Origin: Bacteroides sp. Marseille-P3684
Lineage (GTDB): Bacteria; Bacteroidota; Bacteroidia; Bacteroidales; Bacteroidaceae
NCBI RefSeq assembly: GCF_900291465.1
Contig: NZ_LT985808.1
Coordinates: forward strand, 1,830,408 to 1,894,407
Length of the DNA: 64,000 bases
Direction: 5' to 3'
In this document: positions 36,601 to 44,781 of the stretch, in pieces
Position numbering within the stretch: the first letter of the stretch is position 1
Layout: each line of letters begins with the position of its first letter
Made by a program: the position numbers and the translations under genes
Notes under the pieces: generated by a model
What the model saw: only the letters and a program-made list of their open reading frames with translations
Databases searched by the model: none
What the model was told of the DNA's origin: nothing

Positions 36601-37026
36601 CGCTGGAAAGATTTCACGCTGAACGTATCGTTCGGATACCAGTGGGGTGGTCAGACATACAACAGTACGTTGATAGACCGCGTGGAAGTGACGAACCTCA
36701 CCATCGGCCGTCAGAATGTAGACCAGCGCGTGTTCAGCGACCGTTGGCAGAAACCGGGCGACAAGACCTTCTTCAAGGGCTATAGCAACGAGGCGACTTA
36801 TGCCACTTCACGTTTCGTGATGGATGACAACTGGTTTGACATTCAGTCCGTCAGCCTGCAGTACCGTTATTCGACGGCCAGACTGCAGCAGGCAACCGGC
36901 TTGCAGAGCATTCTGTTCGGTGTGAACATGTCTGACTTGTGGCACTTCTCTTCCATCAAGTATGAAAGAGGTACCAGCTATCCGTTTGCACGCAACATTC
37001 AAGGTAGCGTAACCTTCTTATTCTAA
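33676..37026 (+). CDS. SusC/RagA-family TonB-dependent transporter, STN type (locus 2)
   Basis: This 1116-residue paralogue of the protein at 25903 has the same architecture: signal peptide, STN domain (about 30-100), carboxypeptidase-regulatory-like domain (about 118-195), L-D-D-V-V-V-T-G near 191-198, plug and barrel ending S-V-T-F-L-F. Identity with locus 1 is very high in the N-terminal third and lower in the barrel loops, which is where ligand choice is usually made. Codon use is GC-rich throughout, matching the chromosome around it, so locus 2 is the likelier resident copy. Confidence 0.93.
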   Translation: MEKCRLMSLVMLLCSLLLTPPVQAQNDDGKRVTMELKGENLSAALKKLEGLSGYKILFSYDDVSKYQVSGQVKDATVEAALKMILKGKPFEYVIDGRFINVNLLKNGSQKPVGRDKKVSGMVISKEDGLPVIGASVRVMGTNLGAATDVEGRFTLNNVEDGAKLQVSYIGMKTQTVEALPSMEILLESDSETLDDVVVTGIFRKARESYTGAATTIGQEKLKMYKGQNLLQTLRNADASLNIPMNNMMGSDPNSLPQMNIRGTSSLPLSIDELNETTKQSVNTPLIIMDGFEISLTKLMDYNDEEIESITILKDASATAIYGSRGANGVIVVETKQPEPGKLKMTATAGITFEVPDLTSYDLLNARDKLELERMVGLYESDGKPTTTMEYEQLYKSRLKDVLSGVETDWMSKPLRTGIGQNYNVRLEGGRDEFRWGTSLSWKDTQGAMKGSSRRVFNGDITLMYTYKNLLFRNYTNISNTLSDESPYGSFSNYVQQQPYNKPYDENGNVIRYFDTTAGSSYQSQNPLYDAMLNTFDKSRTLGLINNFSIEWRILPELILRGQLGLSTTRGTSDLFYPAEHSMFNDTEYTGLEGISRKGSYTYGTSDSFTYDGRLTLSYSKTFKDVHQLYAGLDYSVSESKTRDYSFVAEGFSNEDLSFITNALQYQDGSAPTGSQIIDRRIGFTGNVNYTYDNRYFIDGSYRIDGSSQFGSDKRYAPFWSVGVGWNLHHEKFMEGLTPAISNLRLKASYGVTGAMDFNQAAVETMYNYLSADRYLSWSAAHLQGLGNKNLTWQETRESNIGLEFSLFDYRITGSFDWYIKDTEGLVSHMNMPLAMGFSSYSANVGKVRNSGFEASLSAYIIRDMERDFSWMVSGQLIYNKNEVIKLSDAIKAQNDEYVSTGDLSNTSPANLLYEGRPQYGIYVVRSLGIDPATGKEIYLDKNGNPTTVWNTADRVYAGVDATYGSPYRGNASTMIRWKDFTLNVSFGYQWGGQTYNSTLIDRVEVTNLTIGRQNVDQRVFSDRWQKPGDKTFFKGYSNEATYATSRFVMDDNWFDIQSVSLQYRYSTARLQQATGLQSILFGVNMSDLWHFSSIKYERGTSYPFARNIQGSVTFLF

Positions 37027-37048
37027 CTCTTAAAATGAATTCTCGATT

Positions 37049-38584
37049 ATGAAGAAGAAATATATCTCAATGGCAATCGCAGCATTGCTGGCATGTGGGT
37101 TCGCATCCTGCAACGATTGGTTGGATGTGCAGCAGAACACGGAGAAAAAGGCTGACCACATGTTTGACAATTATGACGGTTTCAAGGGAGCTTTGGCTGG
37201 CTGTTATTCTGACCTGCTCAAATCGGACCTGTATGGAACCCGTCTGACCATGACTGACATCGAAGGGCTGGCATGCTTGTGGAGCCTGGACGTCGGTAAC
37301 AGCAACTACACCGACGGTATGTTGACCAGTGCCTATTTCCGTGAGCACAACTATTCGCATAACTTGACCGAGACCGCCATCCGCAGCATCTATGGGGCGT
37401 TCTATAACACCATTCTTGAAGCCAACATGGTGATCAAGGCGTGTCCGGAGCACGGGCAGAACATCCCGGAAGAAGACTCCCGCGCAGTCGTGGAGGGCGA
37501 GGCGTATGCCATCCGTGCGTTGTGTCACTTTGATTTGCTCCGTCTGTTCGGACAGCTGCCGGTGAATGCCACGACGCAGGTGGAGTTGCCCTATTCCGAG
37601 GTGACGAGCATCGAGGACCCGCTGGTTTACTATTCGTTCGATGAGTTTGTGGCAAAGCTGGAAAGCGACCTGAACAAGGCGGAATCCCTGATGAAGGACA
37701 ACGACCCGGTGTTCCAGTACACGATGGACCAGCTGAACAACATCGGTGCAGAAGGATATGAGGACGTGTCGGTGGAGGATGATTTTATGTACTCCCGCCA
37801 GTATCGTATGAACTATTGGGCGGTGAAGGCGCTCCAGGCCCGTATGTACATGTATCTCGGCCAGGCACAAAAGGCGCACGACATTGCGATGGAAGTCATC
37901 AATGCGACGACCGCCTCCGGCGACAAGGTGGTGGAGCTGAGCTCTGCGACTGACTACGGACGTCCGGATACAGAGGTGACTGACGATAATCCGCGTCTGT
38001 TTGCTTCTCCCTCTGAATGTCTCTTCTCGTTGTATGTCCCCGATTTGTACGGACTGGCAAGAAGCCTGTTGAACGGCAATAAGTCCAGTCAGGCACAAGG
38101 CGACAGAACCTACCTGTTGCCCCAGAGCATGCTGAACGACCTGTTGCAGGGACTTGATGCGGCAACCGATGTCCGTGCGCAATACCTGTGGGCGATCATC
38201 AACGACGGACAACAGCACTACTACGGCACCACCCAGAAATACTATGCGAGCGAAGACAGCCCGTCAGGCTGCATCCCCATGCTGAGACTGTCGGAGATGT
38301 ATCTGATTGCCGTTGAAGGAGCTTCGACGTTGGACGAGGCGAATGACTTGTATGCGACTTACATGAAGTCGAAAGGTTCCTCACCGAAGGCATTTACTAC
38401 CACCGAAGAGATGCGGACGGAACTGGAAAAGGAATACCGTCGTGAGTTCTTCGCCGAAGGACAGATGTTCTACTACTATAAGCGGAACAACGTGAAACAT
38501 TTGTGGTCGAAGGAGGACGTTGACATGAGAGAAGCCGACTACATCCTTCCTGTGCCCAACACAGAATATAATACGAACCGGTAA
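37049..38584 (+). CDS. SusD/RagB-family lipoprotein (locus 2)
   Basis: This 511-residue surface lipoprotein has lipid-accepting Cys21 (F-A-S-C-N-D-W-L-D). It shares with the locus 1 protein F-D-N-Y-D-G-F-K-G-A-L near 40-50, R-A-V-V-E-G-E-A-Y near 147-155 and K-E-Y-R-R-E-F-F-A-E-G-Q-M-F-Y near 454-468. It is expected to form the lid of the SusC barrel encoded 22 bp upstream. The segment about residues 300-400 differs most from locus 1, consistent with altered ligand binding. Confidence 0.92.
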   Translation: MKKKYISMAIAALLACGFASCNDWLDVQQNTEKKADHMFDNYDGFKGALAGCYSDLLKSDLYGTRLTMTDIEGLACLWSLDVGNSNYTDGMLTSAYFREHNYSHNLTETAIRSIYGAFYNTILEANMVIKACPEHGQNIPEEDSRAVVEGEAYAIRALCHFDLLRLFGQLPVNATTQVELPYSEVTSIEDPLVYYSFDEFVAKLESDLNKAESLMKDNDPVFQYTMDQLNNIGAEGYEDVSVEDDFMYSRQYRMNYWAVKALQARMYMYLGQAQKAHDIAMEVINATTASGDKVVELSSATDYGRPDTEVTDDNPRLFASPSECLFSLYVPDLYGLARSLLNGNKSSQAQGDRTYLLPQSMLNDLLQGLDAATDVRAQYLWAIINDGQQHYYGTTQKYYASEDSPSGCIPMLRLSEMYLIAVEGASTLDEANDLYATYMKSKGSSPKAFTTTEEMRTELEKEYRREFFAEGQMFYYYKRNNVKHLWSKEDVDMREADYILPVPNTEYNTNR

Positions 38585-38597
38585 ATAGGAAATAGCT

Positions 38598-39377
38598 ATG
38601 AAAAGAATATATGATACCTTGCTGGCAGGGATGCTTTTGGCAGCTCCCTTGTTCGTCAGCTGTGAAAAGGACCTGTCCATCAATCCAAACCCGGAGAGCC
38701 GCATGGCTTTCGTCTATAAGAATACAGAGGATTCGCTCGTGTCCAATTCGTTCGCTTATTATGAAGACGATGTGGTGATTGATACCGTGTGGTTGGATGT
38801 CATGCTTTATGGAACACTAGAAGATTACGACCGTCCGATTGCGCTGGAGCAGGTGACGACCGGGGAAAACGATGCCGTGCCAGGAAAGCACTATGTGGCG
38901 TTCGATGATGCCCAGCTGGCGGCATATTACAAGCTCCCTGCCAATCAGCTGGAAACCAAGTTGCCGATTGTGCTGTTGCGCGACGCTTCGTTGAAGGAGG
39001 AGAATTACACCCTGAAGATAACCTTCAAGCCCAACGAGTATTTCGGGCAGAGTGTCAAGGAAAGAGCTTCGCGGAGCGTCCTGATTGCCGACCAGCTCGT
39101 ACGGCCGAATAACTGGGACGGGACCATGGAGTGGTTCTTCGGCGAATATGGAACAGAGAAACACTTCTTCCTGATTCAGACCTTCGGCGGCAACTGGGAC
39201 GATGCATACATTGAAGAAGAAATCCTGGCGTATTACTATACGGACCAGATGGTGCTCATGGGTATGGCGCGCAGAGCCGGAGAAGCCTTGAGCGAGCTGA
39301 ATGCCGAACGTGAAGCCAATGGGCTGGGTCTGCTGAAGGAAGCTGACGGAACCGTTGTAGAAATTCCGATATTCTAA
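38598..39377 (+). CDS. DUF4843-domain lipoprotein (locus 2)
   Basis: This 259-residue lipoprotein has Cys22 in F-V-S-C-E-K-D and is a paralogue of the gene at 30802, with shared D-T-V-W, D-Y-D-R-P-I-A-L-E-Q-V and L-K-I-T-F-K-P-N-E-Y. It lies 13 bp after susD and 16 bp before the PKD-like gene. No enzymatic motif is visible; an accessory subunit of the uptake complex is the best guess. Confidence 0.85.
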   Translation: MKRIYDTLLAGMLLAAPLFVSCEKDLSINPNPESRMAFVYKNTEDSLVSNSFAYYEDDVVIDTVWLDVMLYGTLEDYDRPIALEQVTTGENDAVPGKHYVAFDDAQLAAYYKLPANQLETKLPIVLLRDASLKEENYTLKITFKPNEYFGQSVKERASRSVLIADQLVRPNNWDGTMEWFFGEYGTEKHFFLIQTFGGNWDDAYIEEEILAYYYTDQMVLMGMARRAGEALSELNAEREANGLGLLKEADGTVVEIPIF

Positions 39378-39393
39378 TTAAAATGTGATTGTT

Positions 39394-40947
39394 ATGAAAA
39401 CAAGATTATCTATAGTCTTATTGTCATTGTTGACATTCAGTCTGACGTCGTGCTTTGACGACGATGGCAATTATACGTACCACGATGTGGATGAAATCAC
39501 CATCAGTGGCATCCAGGAGTCTTATGCGAACATTTCCTATAGCGGCGAAGTGCTGGAGATAGACCCTGTGGTTGAGAGCAACTATACCGACCTGAAGTAT
39601 GAATGGTCCATCTGGGAACCTTCGAAAGAGTTTGGTACCAATGGAAACATGACCGATGATACGTATGCATCCGAGGTCATCGGGACCGAGAAGAAGCTGA
39701 CCTATCCGGTCGAGTGCCCCATCGGCAGATACACCATCAAGCTGAAAGTCTATTCCGAGTCGACGGGCTATTTCGCTACGGCTTCGACCCGTTTTGACGT
39801 CGGTTCCGAGTTTACCCGCGGTTTCTACATCCTGAAGGAGACGGCTGACGGCAATACCGACTTCGACCTGTATGTGAACGAGGATACTCCCATCAAGGAG
39901 AACATACTGACCCTGACCGGGCAAGAGACGTTGAAGGGCAAACCGCTTTTCATCAGCAATGTGGCAAGCCATGGCTATCTGGATGAAGCAGGCGATTACC
40001 AGGGTGCCCATACCATTTGTGTGACGACTGAGGAGGGAGACCTGGGCTTCTATGACACCAATTCGATGCTGAAGATTCATGACCGGAGCGATGTGCTGAA
40101 CGGAGGTATGGCGGCGGATGAGAAGCCGTACACCGCCTTCTCTTTTGGAGCCTCTAACTTCTTCCTCTCCAGCAAGGGTACGTACATGAGCTACGTGTAT
40201 GCCATGATGCCGACATCGGGCACGTTCCAGATGCACGGCACGGGAACGAACGGAGGCAGCCAGTTTGTCTGCAGCGATGGCAGCACCAATGTCTTCTTCT
40301 GGGATGAGCAGAATCAGTGTGTCAATGTCTCCGAGAATCTCCAGTTCGGACAGATTTTCGGTACATACGACAACAATGGTTTCTCGACTGAAGGCTTGAC
40401 CTGCCTGTCCTGTGGTTCCAACCTGGCAGTGAACAATGCGTACTTCATACTGGAAGGTGCGGACGGGAAGAGATACCTGCACGAAGTTTCCATGTCAGGA
40501 ACGGACGGATACTTCAAGGCAACCCGCCACATGGAGCTGGAACCGGGTTCCAAGTTGGCAAATGCCACCGAGTTTGCCGTGAACGAGCTGACAGCATCTT
40601 ACATGTACTTCGTCTACAACAATCAGGTCTATGTGTATAACCTGACGAACTATACGGAGGAAGACACGCCGCTGACACTGGAGGGAATCCCGTCGGATGA
40701 GACCATCACCTACCTGTCCTACCAATGGCAGAACTTCAATGGTGATGCCGATTACAATTTCACCCATCTCGTTGTCGGCACACAGAAGGGAGATGCCTAC
40801 CGGTTGTATATGTATGACCTGGAAATCGGACGTCCCAGCAAGCTGGTTCGGAAGATTGAAGGAAACGGAAACATGAAGATGTGTACCTACACCACGTCTG
40901 TAGATTTCAACTACAACCGGGGAGACCAAAGCTCGTTGCCCAATTAA
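39394..40947 (+). CDS. PKD-like-family lipoprotein (locus 2)
   Basis: This 517-residue lipoprotein has Cys20 in L-T-S-C-F-D-D and is a paralogue of the gene at 31601 along its entire length (for example E-V-L-E-I-D-P-V, Y-P-V-E-C-P-I-G, F-T-R-G-F-Y-I-L-K-E-T). I chose the ATG at 39394 over the GTG at 39385 because it gives a standard signal peptide aligned with the paralogue. It is the last gene of locus 2, and two hairpins follow. Confidence 0.82.
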   Translation: MKTRLSIVLLSLLTFSLTSCFDDDGNYTYHDVDEITISGIQESYANISYSGEVLEIDPVVESNYTDLKYEWSIWEPSKEFGTNGNMTDDTYASEVIGTEKKLTYPVECPIGRYTIKLKVYSESTGYFATASTRFDVGSEFTRGFYILKETADGNTDFDLYVNEDTPIKENILTLTGQETLKGKPLFISNVASHGYLDEAGDYQGAHTICVTTEEGDLGFYDTNSMLKIHDRSDVLNGGMAADEKPYTAFSFGASNFFLSSKGTYMSYVYAMMPTSGTFQMHGTGTNGGSQFVCSDGSTNVFFWDEQNQCVNVSENLQFGQIFGTYDNNGFSTEGLTCLSCGSNLAVNNAYFILEGADGKRYLHEVSMSGTDGYFKATRHMELEPGSKLANATEFAVNELTASYMYFVYNNQVYVYNLTNYTEEDTPLTLEGIPSDETITYLSYQWQNFNGDADYNFTHLVVGTQKGDAYRLYMYDLEIGRPSKLVRKIEGNGNMKMCTYTTSVDFNYNRGDQSSLPN

Positions 40948-40980
40948 ACCCAAATAGGTCATTAGACCGCTTTGGGTTAA
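40945..40980 (+). terminator. Hairpin overlapping the end of locus 2
   Basis: AACCCAAA (40947-40954) pairs with TTTGGGTT (40971-40978), and an inner GGTC/GACC pair strengthens the stem. It begins at the stop codon itself. No long T run follows, so it may stabilise the 3' end more than terminate. Confidence 0.5.
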
Positions 40981-41053
40981 GCGTGACGGCTGGGCGGCAT
41001 GAAAGAATGATTGCACCCTACATTTCTCTCTCATAAACAACCCTCAATGCAGA

Positions 41054-41092
41054 AAGCCCGGATGGCTCACACAATGTGAAACATCCGGGCTT
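41054..41092. terminator. Terminator between locus 2 and rho
   Basis: The perfect 11-bp stem AAGCCCGGATG (41054-41064) / CATCCGGGCTT (41082-41092) sits between convergent genes and is followed on the plus strand by a T-rich stretch. It is likely to act on the rho side too. Confidence 0.75.
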
Positions 41093-41116
41093 GTTTATTG
41101 TGGTGGGGAGTTCCGG

Positions 41117-43312
41117 TTATGAGTTCATGCTCATGAGGAACTCGTCGTTGTCTTTCGTACGTTCCAGGTGGTCCTTGACGAACGTCATTGCCTCGATGGG
41201 GTTCATGTCCGAGAGGTATTTGCGGAGAATCCACATGCGGTCGAGCGTCTGCTTGTCGAGCAGGAGGTCGTCGCGGCGTGTGCTCGATGCCACGATGTTC
41301 ACGGCCGGGAAGATACGCTTGTTCGAGAGGTTGCGGTCGAGCTGAAGCTCCATGTTACCCGTACCCTTGAATTCCTCGAAAATCACTTCGTCCATCTTCG
41401 AACCCGTATCAATCAGTGCCGTGGCAATGATGGTGAGCGAACCACCGTTCTCGATGTTACGTGCCGCACCGAAGAAACGTTTGGGCTTGTGCAGCGCGTT
41501 GGCATCGACACCACCTGAGAGCACCTTGCCCGATGCCGGGGAAACGGTGTTGTAGGCGCGGGCAAGACGGGTGATGGAGTCGAGGAAGATGACCACGTCG
41601 TGACCACATTCCACCATGCGCTTGGCCTTTTCCAGCACGATGCCGGCAATCTTCACGTGGCGTTCGGCAGGCTCGTCGAAGGTCGACGCGATGACTTCCG
41701 CGTTGACGCTGCGTGCCATGTCGGTCACCTCCTCCGGACGTTCGTCGATGAGGAGCATGATCATGTAGACATCGGGATGGTTGGCGGCGATGGCGTTGGC
41801 AATGTCCTTCATCAGGATGGTCTTACCGGTCTTCGGTTGTGCCACGATGAGGGCGCGTTGTCCTTTGCCGATGGGAGCGAAGAGGTCCACCACGCGTGCC
41901 GAGAGGTTGTCGTTGTATCCTTTGCAGAGGTTGAACTTCTCATCCGGGAAGAGCGGGGTGAGGTGGTCGAAGGGTACACGGTCGCGCACCACTGCCGGGT
42001 CTTTGCCGTTGATTTTGTTCACCTTCACCAGCGGGAAGTATTTCTCACCTTCCTTCGGCGGACGGATGGTGCCTTCCACCACGTCGCCCGTCTTCAGTCC
42101 GAACAGCTTGATTTGCGATTGGGATACGTAGATGTCGTCGGGTGAAGACAGGTAGTTGTAGTCCGACGAACGGAGGAAGCCGTAGCCGTCTTGCATGATT
42201 TCCAGCACACCGATGCCCGCGAGGATGTCCTCGAAGTCATATTCCTGCATGCGGCGGTTGTTCTGGTAGCCACGTTCGGACTGGAAGTTGTCACCCCCGT
42301 AATTGTTGTTGTAGTTGTTCTGATAGTAGGGGCGTTGCTGGTTGTTGTTATTGTTGTTGTAGAAACGTTGCTGGTTATTGTTGTTGTTGCGGCGTGCCCG
42401 TTGGTTGTTGGGGTTCTGGTTGGGATTGTTGTTCGGTTGCTGGGGCGCTGCCGGCTGTTCCATCTTGGTCGCTTCAAACTTGGTGAACAGCTCGCTGGGG
42501 ATTTCCGCGTTTTCAGAAGGGAGGTCTTCGATGGGGATGAATTCGTCGCCGGTCGAAGTAGCTTCGCCGGTCGTTTCCTGCTGAGGCTTGTCCGTGGATA
42601 GTTCGTCCTCGTTGTCGTTGTCCGACTGGTCCTCCAGCTCTTCGAGCAGAGGCACCTCTTTGGCAGGTTTAGCAGCGGCAGCCGGTTTGGCGGCAATCTT
42701 CGGTTGGGCTGTAGCCTCAGGCTTGGCGGTCTCCTTGGCGGCAGGTTCCTGTGCGGGAGCCTCCTTCTTTGCCGGGAGTGCTGCCGGGACTGTTGCCTCC
42801 TTTGCCGGAGCGACATCAGTCTTGACCTCCTGGTTGGCAGCAGCCGGAGCCGTTTCCGGTTCGGCCTTTGCCTCTTTCTCTTTTGCCGGTGTCACCTTGT
42901 TCTTGCTTCCCGGTTTGCGTCCCCGTTTCTTCGGAGCGTCGGTAGCAGCTGTCGTGTCGGTGTCGGCGGCAGCCTTGGTGTCTTTCTTTTCAGCCGCAGG
43001 TTCAGCGGACGGTTTAGGTGTAGCTGTTTTCTTAGGTTCTTCCACTTTCTCTGCCTTGTTCTGGTTGGCGGTGTAGACTTTCACCTTTTCACTTTTCTCT
43101 TTGCCGGCGATGCGTGAGCGCTTGCGGGTGTCTTTCTTCTTGTCCGCGTCAGCAGCTGCTTTCTTGGAAGCACCGGCGATGGCCTGCTCGTCCAGGATTT
43201 TGTAGACGAGTTCTTCTTTCCTGAAGGAATGGATGCGGGTGATTCCCATTTCTTGGGCAATAGTTTGCAGTTCCGACAAGGATTTGTCGTTCAATTGAAT
43301 GATATTATACAT
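41117..43312 (-). CDS. rho: Transcription termination factor Rho with long disordered insertion
   Basis: This 731-residue protein is much longer than the about 420 residues of E. coli Rho. Order: Rho N-terminal helical motif (about 1-45, L-N-D-K-S-L-S-E-L), a Lys/Ala/Glu-rich then Asn/Gln-rich low-complexity region (about 50-355), cold-shock-type RNA-binding domain (about 360-435, D-G-Y-G-F-L-R), then the hexameric ATPase with Walker A A-Q-P-K-T-G-K-T near 491-498 and the secondary-channel Q-loop region. The ATG at 43312 is used because it begins the Rho_N domain. In B. thetaiotaomicron the disordered region of Rho has been reported to drive phase separation needed for gut fitness. Confidence 0.95.
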   Translation of the reverse strand: MYNIIQLNDKSLSELQTIAQEMGITRIHSFRKEELVYKILDEQAIAGASKKAAADADKKKDTRKRSRIAGKEKSEKVKVYTANQNKAEKVEEPKKTATPKPSAEPAAEKKDTKAAADTDTTAATDAPKKRGRKPGSKNKVTPAKEKEAKAEPETAPAAANQEVKTDVAPAKEATVPAALPAKKEAPAQEPAAKETAKPEATAQPKIAAKPAAAAKPAKEVPLLEELEDQSDNDNEDELSTDKPQQETTGEATSTGDEFIPIEDLPSENAEIPSELFTKFEATKMEQPAAPQQPNNNPNQNPNNQRARRNNNNNQQRFYNNNNNNQQRPYYQNNYNNNYGGDNFQSERGYQNNRRMQEYDFEDILAGIGVLEIMQDGYGFLRSSDYNYLSSPDDIYVSQSQIKLFGLKTGDVVEGTIRPPKEGEKYFPLVKVNKINGKDPAVVRDRVPFDHLTPLFPDEKFNLCKGYNDNLSARVVDLFAPIGKGQRALIVAQPKTGKTILMKDIANAIAANHPDVYMIMLLIDERPEEVTDMARSVNAEVIASTFDEPAERHVKIAGIVLEKAKRMVECGHDVVIFLDSITRLARAYNTVSPASGKVLSGGVDANALHKPKRFFGAARNIENGGSLTIIATALIDTGSKMDEVIFEEFKGTGNMELQLDRNLSNKRIFPAVNIVASSTRRDDLLLDKQTLDRMWILRKYLSDMNPIEAMTFVKDHLERTKDNDEFLMSMNS

Positions 43313-43524
43313 ATAAGTAAATGATCTTTTGTCCTCCTTTTGTTTTACGGATTCAGTTCCTGCATTGTAGGAAATAAACGCAGTTATCCCACTTTTAGAG
43401 TGTCCCACATGACACGTTCCGACAGGATACAGGAAATGGGGGAGGAGACAGTGTTTTTGATTTTATTTAAATTCGTTTGATTGGTTCGGCTTCGGAGTGA
43501 AACCTTGGTTTGTTATTGTAGCCG

Positions 43525-43532
43525 CAAAAGTA
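43525..43532 (-). promoter_or_regulatory. Bacteroides-type -7 element for rho
   Basis: TACTTTTG on the minus strand. It implies a leader of about 205 nt before the rho ATG at 43312, long enough for autoregulation by Rho itself. The rest of the 43313-44399 gap holds the palindrome array at 43977 and no convincing gene. Confidence 0.55.
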
Positions 43533-43976
43533 GTGATAATATTGAAACCGCGTATCATTTGGCGGCAAAAATTTCACAAAAAGTCAAATCTTCCTCCCCC
43601 GCAGCTTCATTTTGTGGCACCGGAACCTGCCGGTATTCCGTTTTGCAGATGCGGATGCGGAACCTGTGCACAGCGGAAGACTGTCGTTGACATTTTGTCA
43701 AACGAAGGCCTCCACAGTGCCTTTCCTCGCATCCAAATACAGTTTCGTGGATTTCGTGGCATTCTGGAGCGATTCGCAAAATACACCTTGTCACCCGTTC
43801 GCCTTGGAAGATGTTCTTCCGGAAAGTCTGTTGGGTCGTAATCCCTTCCGCCTGACACCGGACGCAGGTTGTACCGTGCAGAGTGAAACCTTCCGATTTG
43901 TTGACACCACTCACCTTCCAGCGAACGAAACCTGCACTTTTTGCATTTCCTTTTCCGAAGATTTGACTTTCACGGA

Positions 43977-44064
43977 CGAAACAATATTGTTTGGGGAGGT
44001 GAAACTATATTGTTTGACGAGTCAAACACTTGTGTTTCGCAGGTCAAACAACATTGTTTGAGCG
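43977..44064. repeat. Array of four short palindromes, 22-23 bp apart
   Basis: Four dyads of the CAAACAATATTGTTTG kind lie in a row: GAAACAATATTGTTTG (43978-43993), GAAACTATATTGTTTG (44001-44016), CAAACACTTGTGTTTC (44023-44038) and CAAACAACATTGTTTG (44045-44060). The third differs in sequence from the others but keeps its own symmetry. Spacers are 6-7 bp, giving periods of 23, 22 and 22 bp. The array lies in the 1.1-kb gap between rho and ridA. Confidence 0.8.
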
Positions 44065-44399
44065 TTAAAACGTAAATATTCCAGAAATCAGATGTATAGT
44101 TTTCTAAAATCAAGGTCGTTTTCGGGGCTTTTCATTTACATACGTTCACGTTCGCGTGCTGGTTTGCCCGATTTTTGAAAAGTACGCGTCAGCCGAAAAC
44201 ACTGAAATCCGCAAATCATGTCAGCAAAAAGAGGATAAAGGGTTGCAAACCGTCAAAAGGCGGTTCCCCGGTAACCCCGCGTCCGAATGATGTTAAGGAT
44301 TGCAAAAGGTTGGAGAAACTTGCTGCATGATGCCGTGTCATACGCATAAATGGTGTAATTTAGCGTTACAAATTGGTTTAACTAAAAAGATACAGCACT

Positions 44400-44777
44400 A
44401 TGAAGAAAGTTATCGCAACAGAGAAGGCTCCTGCAGCCATCGGTCCTTACAGCCAAGCCATCGAGGTGAACGGTATGGTGTTCCTTTCCGGACAGATTCC
44501 CGTCAATCCTGCAACCGGTGAAGTTGTCGAAGGCGGAATTACCGAACAGACCACCCAGGTGTTCGAGAACATTAAGAGCGTGTTGGCTGAAGCCGGGCTG
44601 ACTACTGCCAATGTTGTGAAGACCACTGTGTTCATGGCTGACATGTCCTATTTCGCTGACATGAATGCCGTGTACGCCAAGTATTTCGAAGGCGCATTCC
44701 CTGCCCGTTCGGCTGTTGCCGTCAAGGGGCTTCCGAAAGGCGTTCTGGTCGAGGTGGAAAGCATCGCTGTGAGATAA
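44400..44777 (+). CDS. ridA: RidA-family reactive imine/enamine deaminase
   Basis: This 125-residue protein is a standard-length RidA (YjgF/YER057c) protein, which hydrolyses reactive 2-aminoacrylate and related imines made by PLP enzymes such as serine/threonine dehydratases. The signature A-P-A-A-I-G-P-Y-S-Q-A lies at 10-20, F-L-S-G-Q-I-P near 28-34, and the substrate-binding arginine in P-A-R-S-A-V-A-V near 101-108. A weak promoter-like TAATTTAG lies about 45 bp upstream. Confidence 0.95.
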   Translation: MKKVIATEKAPAAIGPYSQAIEVNGMVFLSGQIPVNPATGEVVEGGITEQTTQVFENIKSVLAEAGLTTANVVKTTVFMADMSYFADMNAVYAKYFEGAFPARSAVAVKGLPKGVLVEVESIAVR

Positions 44778-44781
44778 AGTC

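Noticed and set aside
43612-44061. Open frame of 149 codons on the plus strand between rho and ridA
   Set aside because: Composition is rich in Ser, Thr, Phe and Cys without pattern, it runs through the palindrome array, and no start signal or family resemblance was seen.
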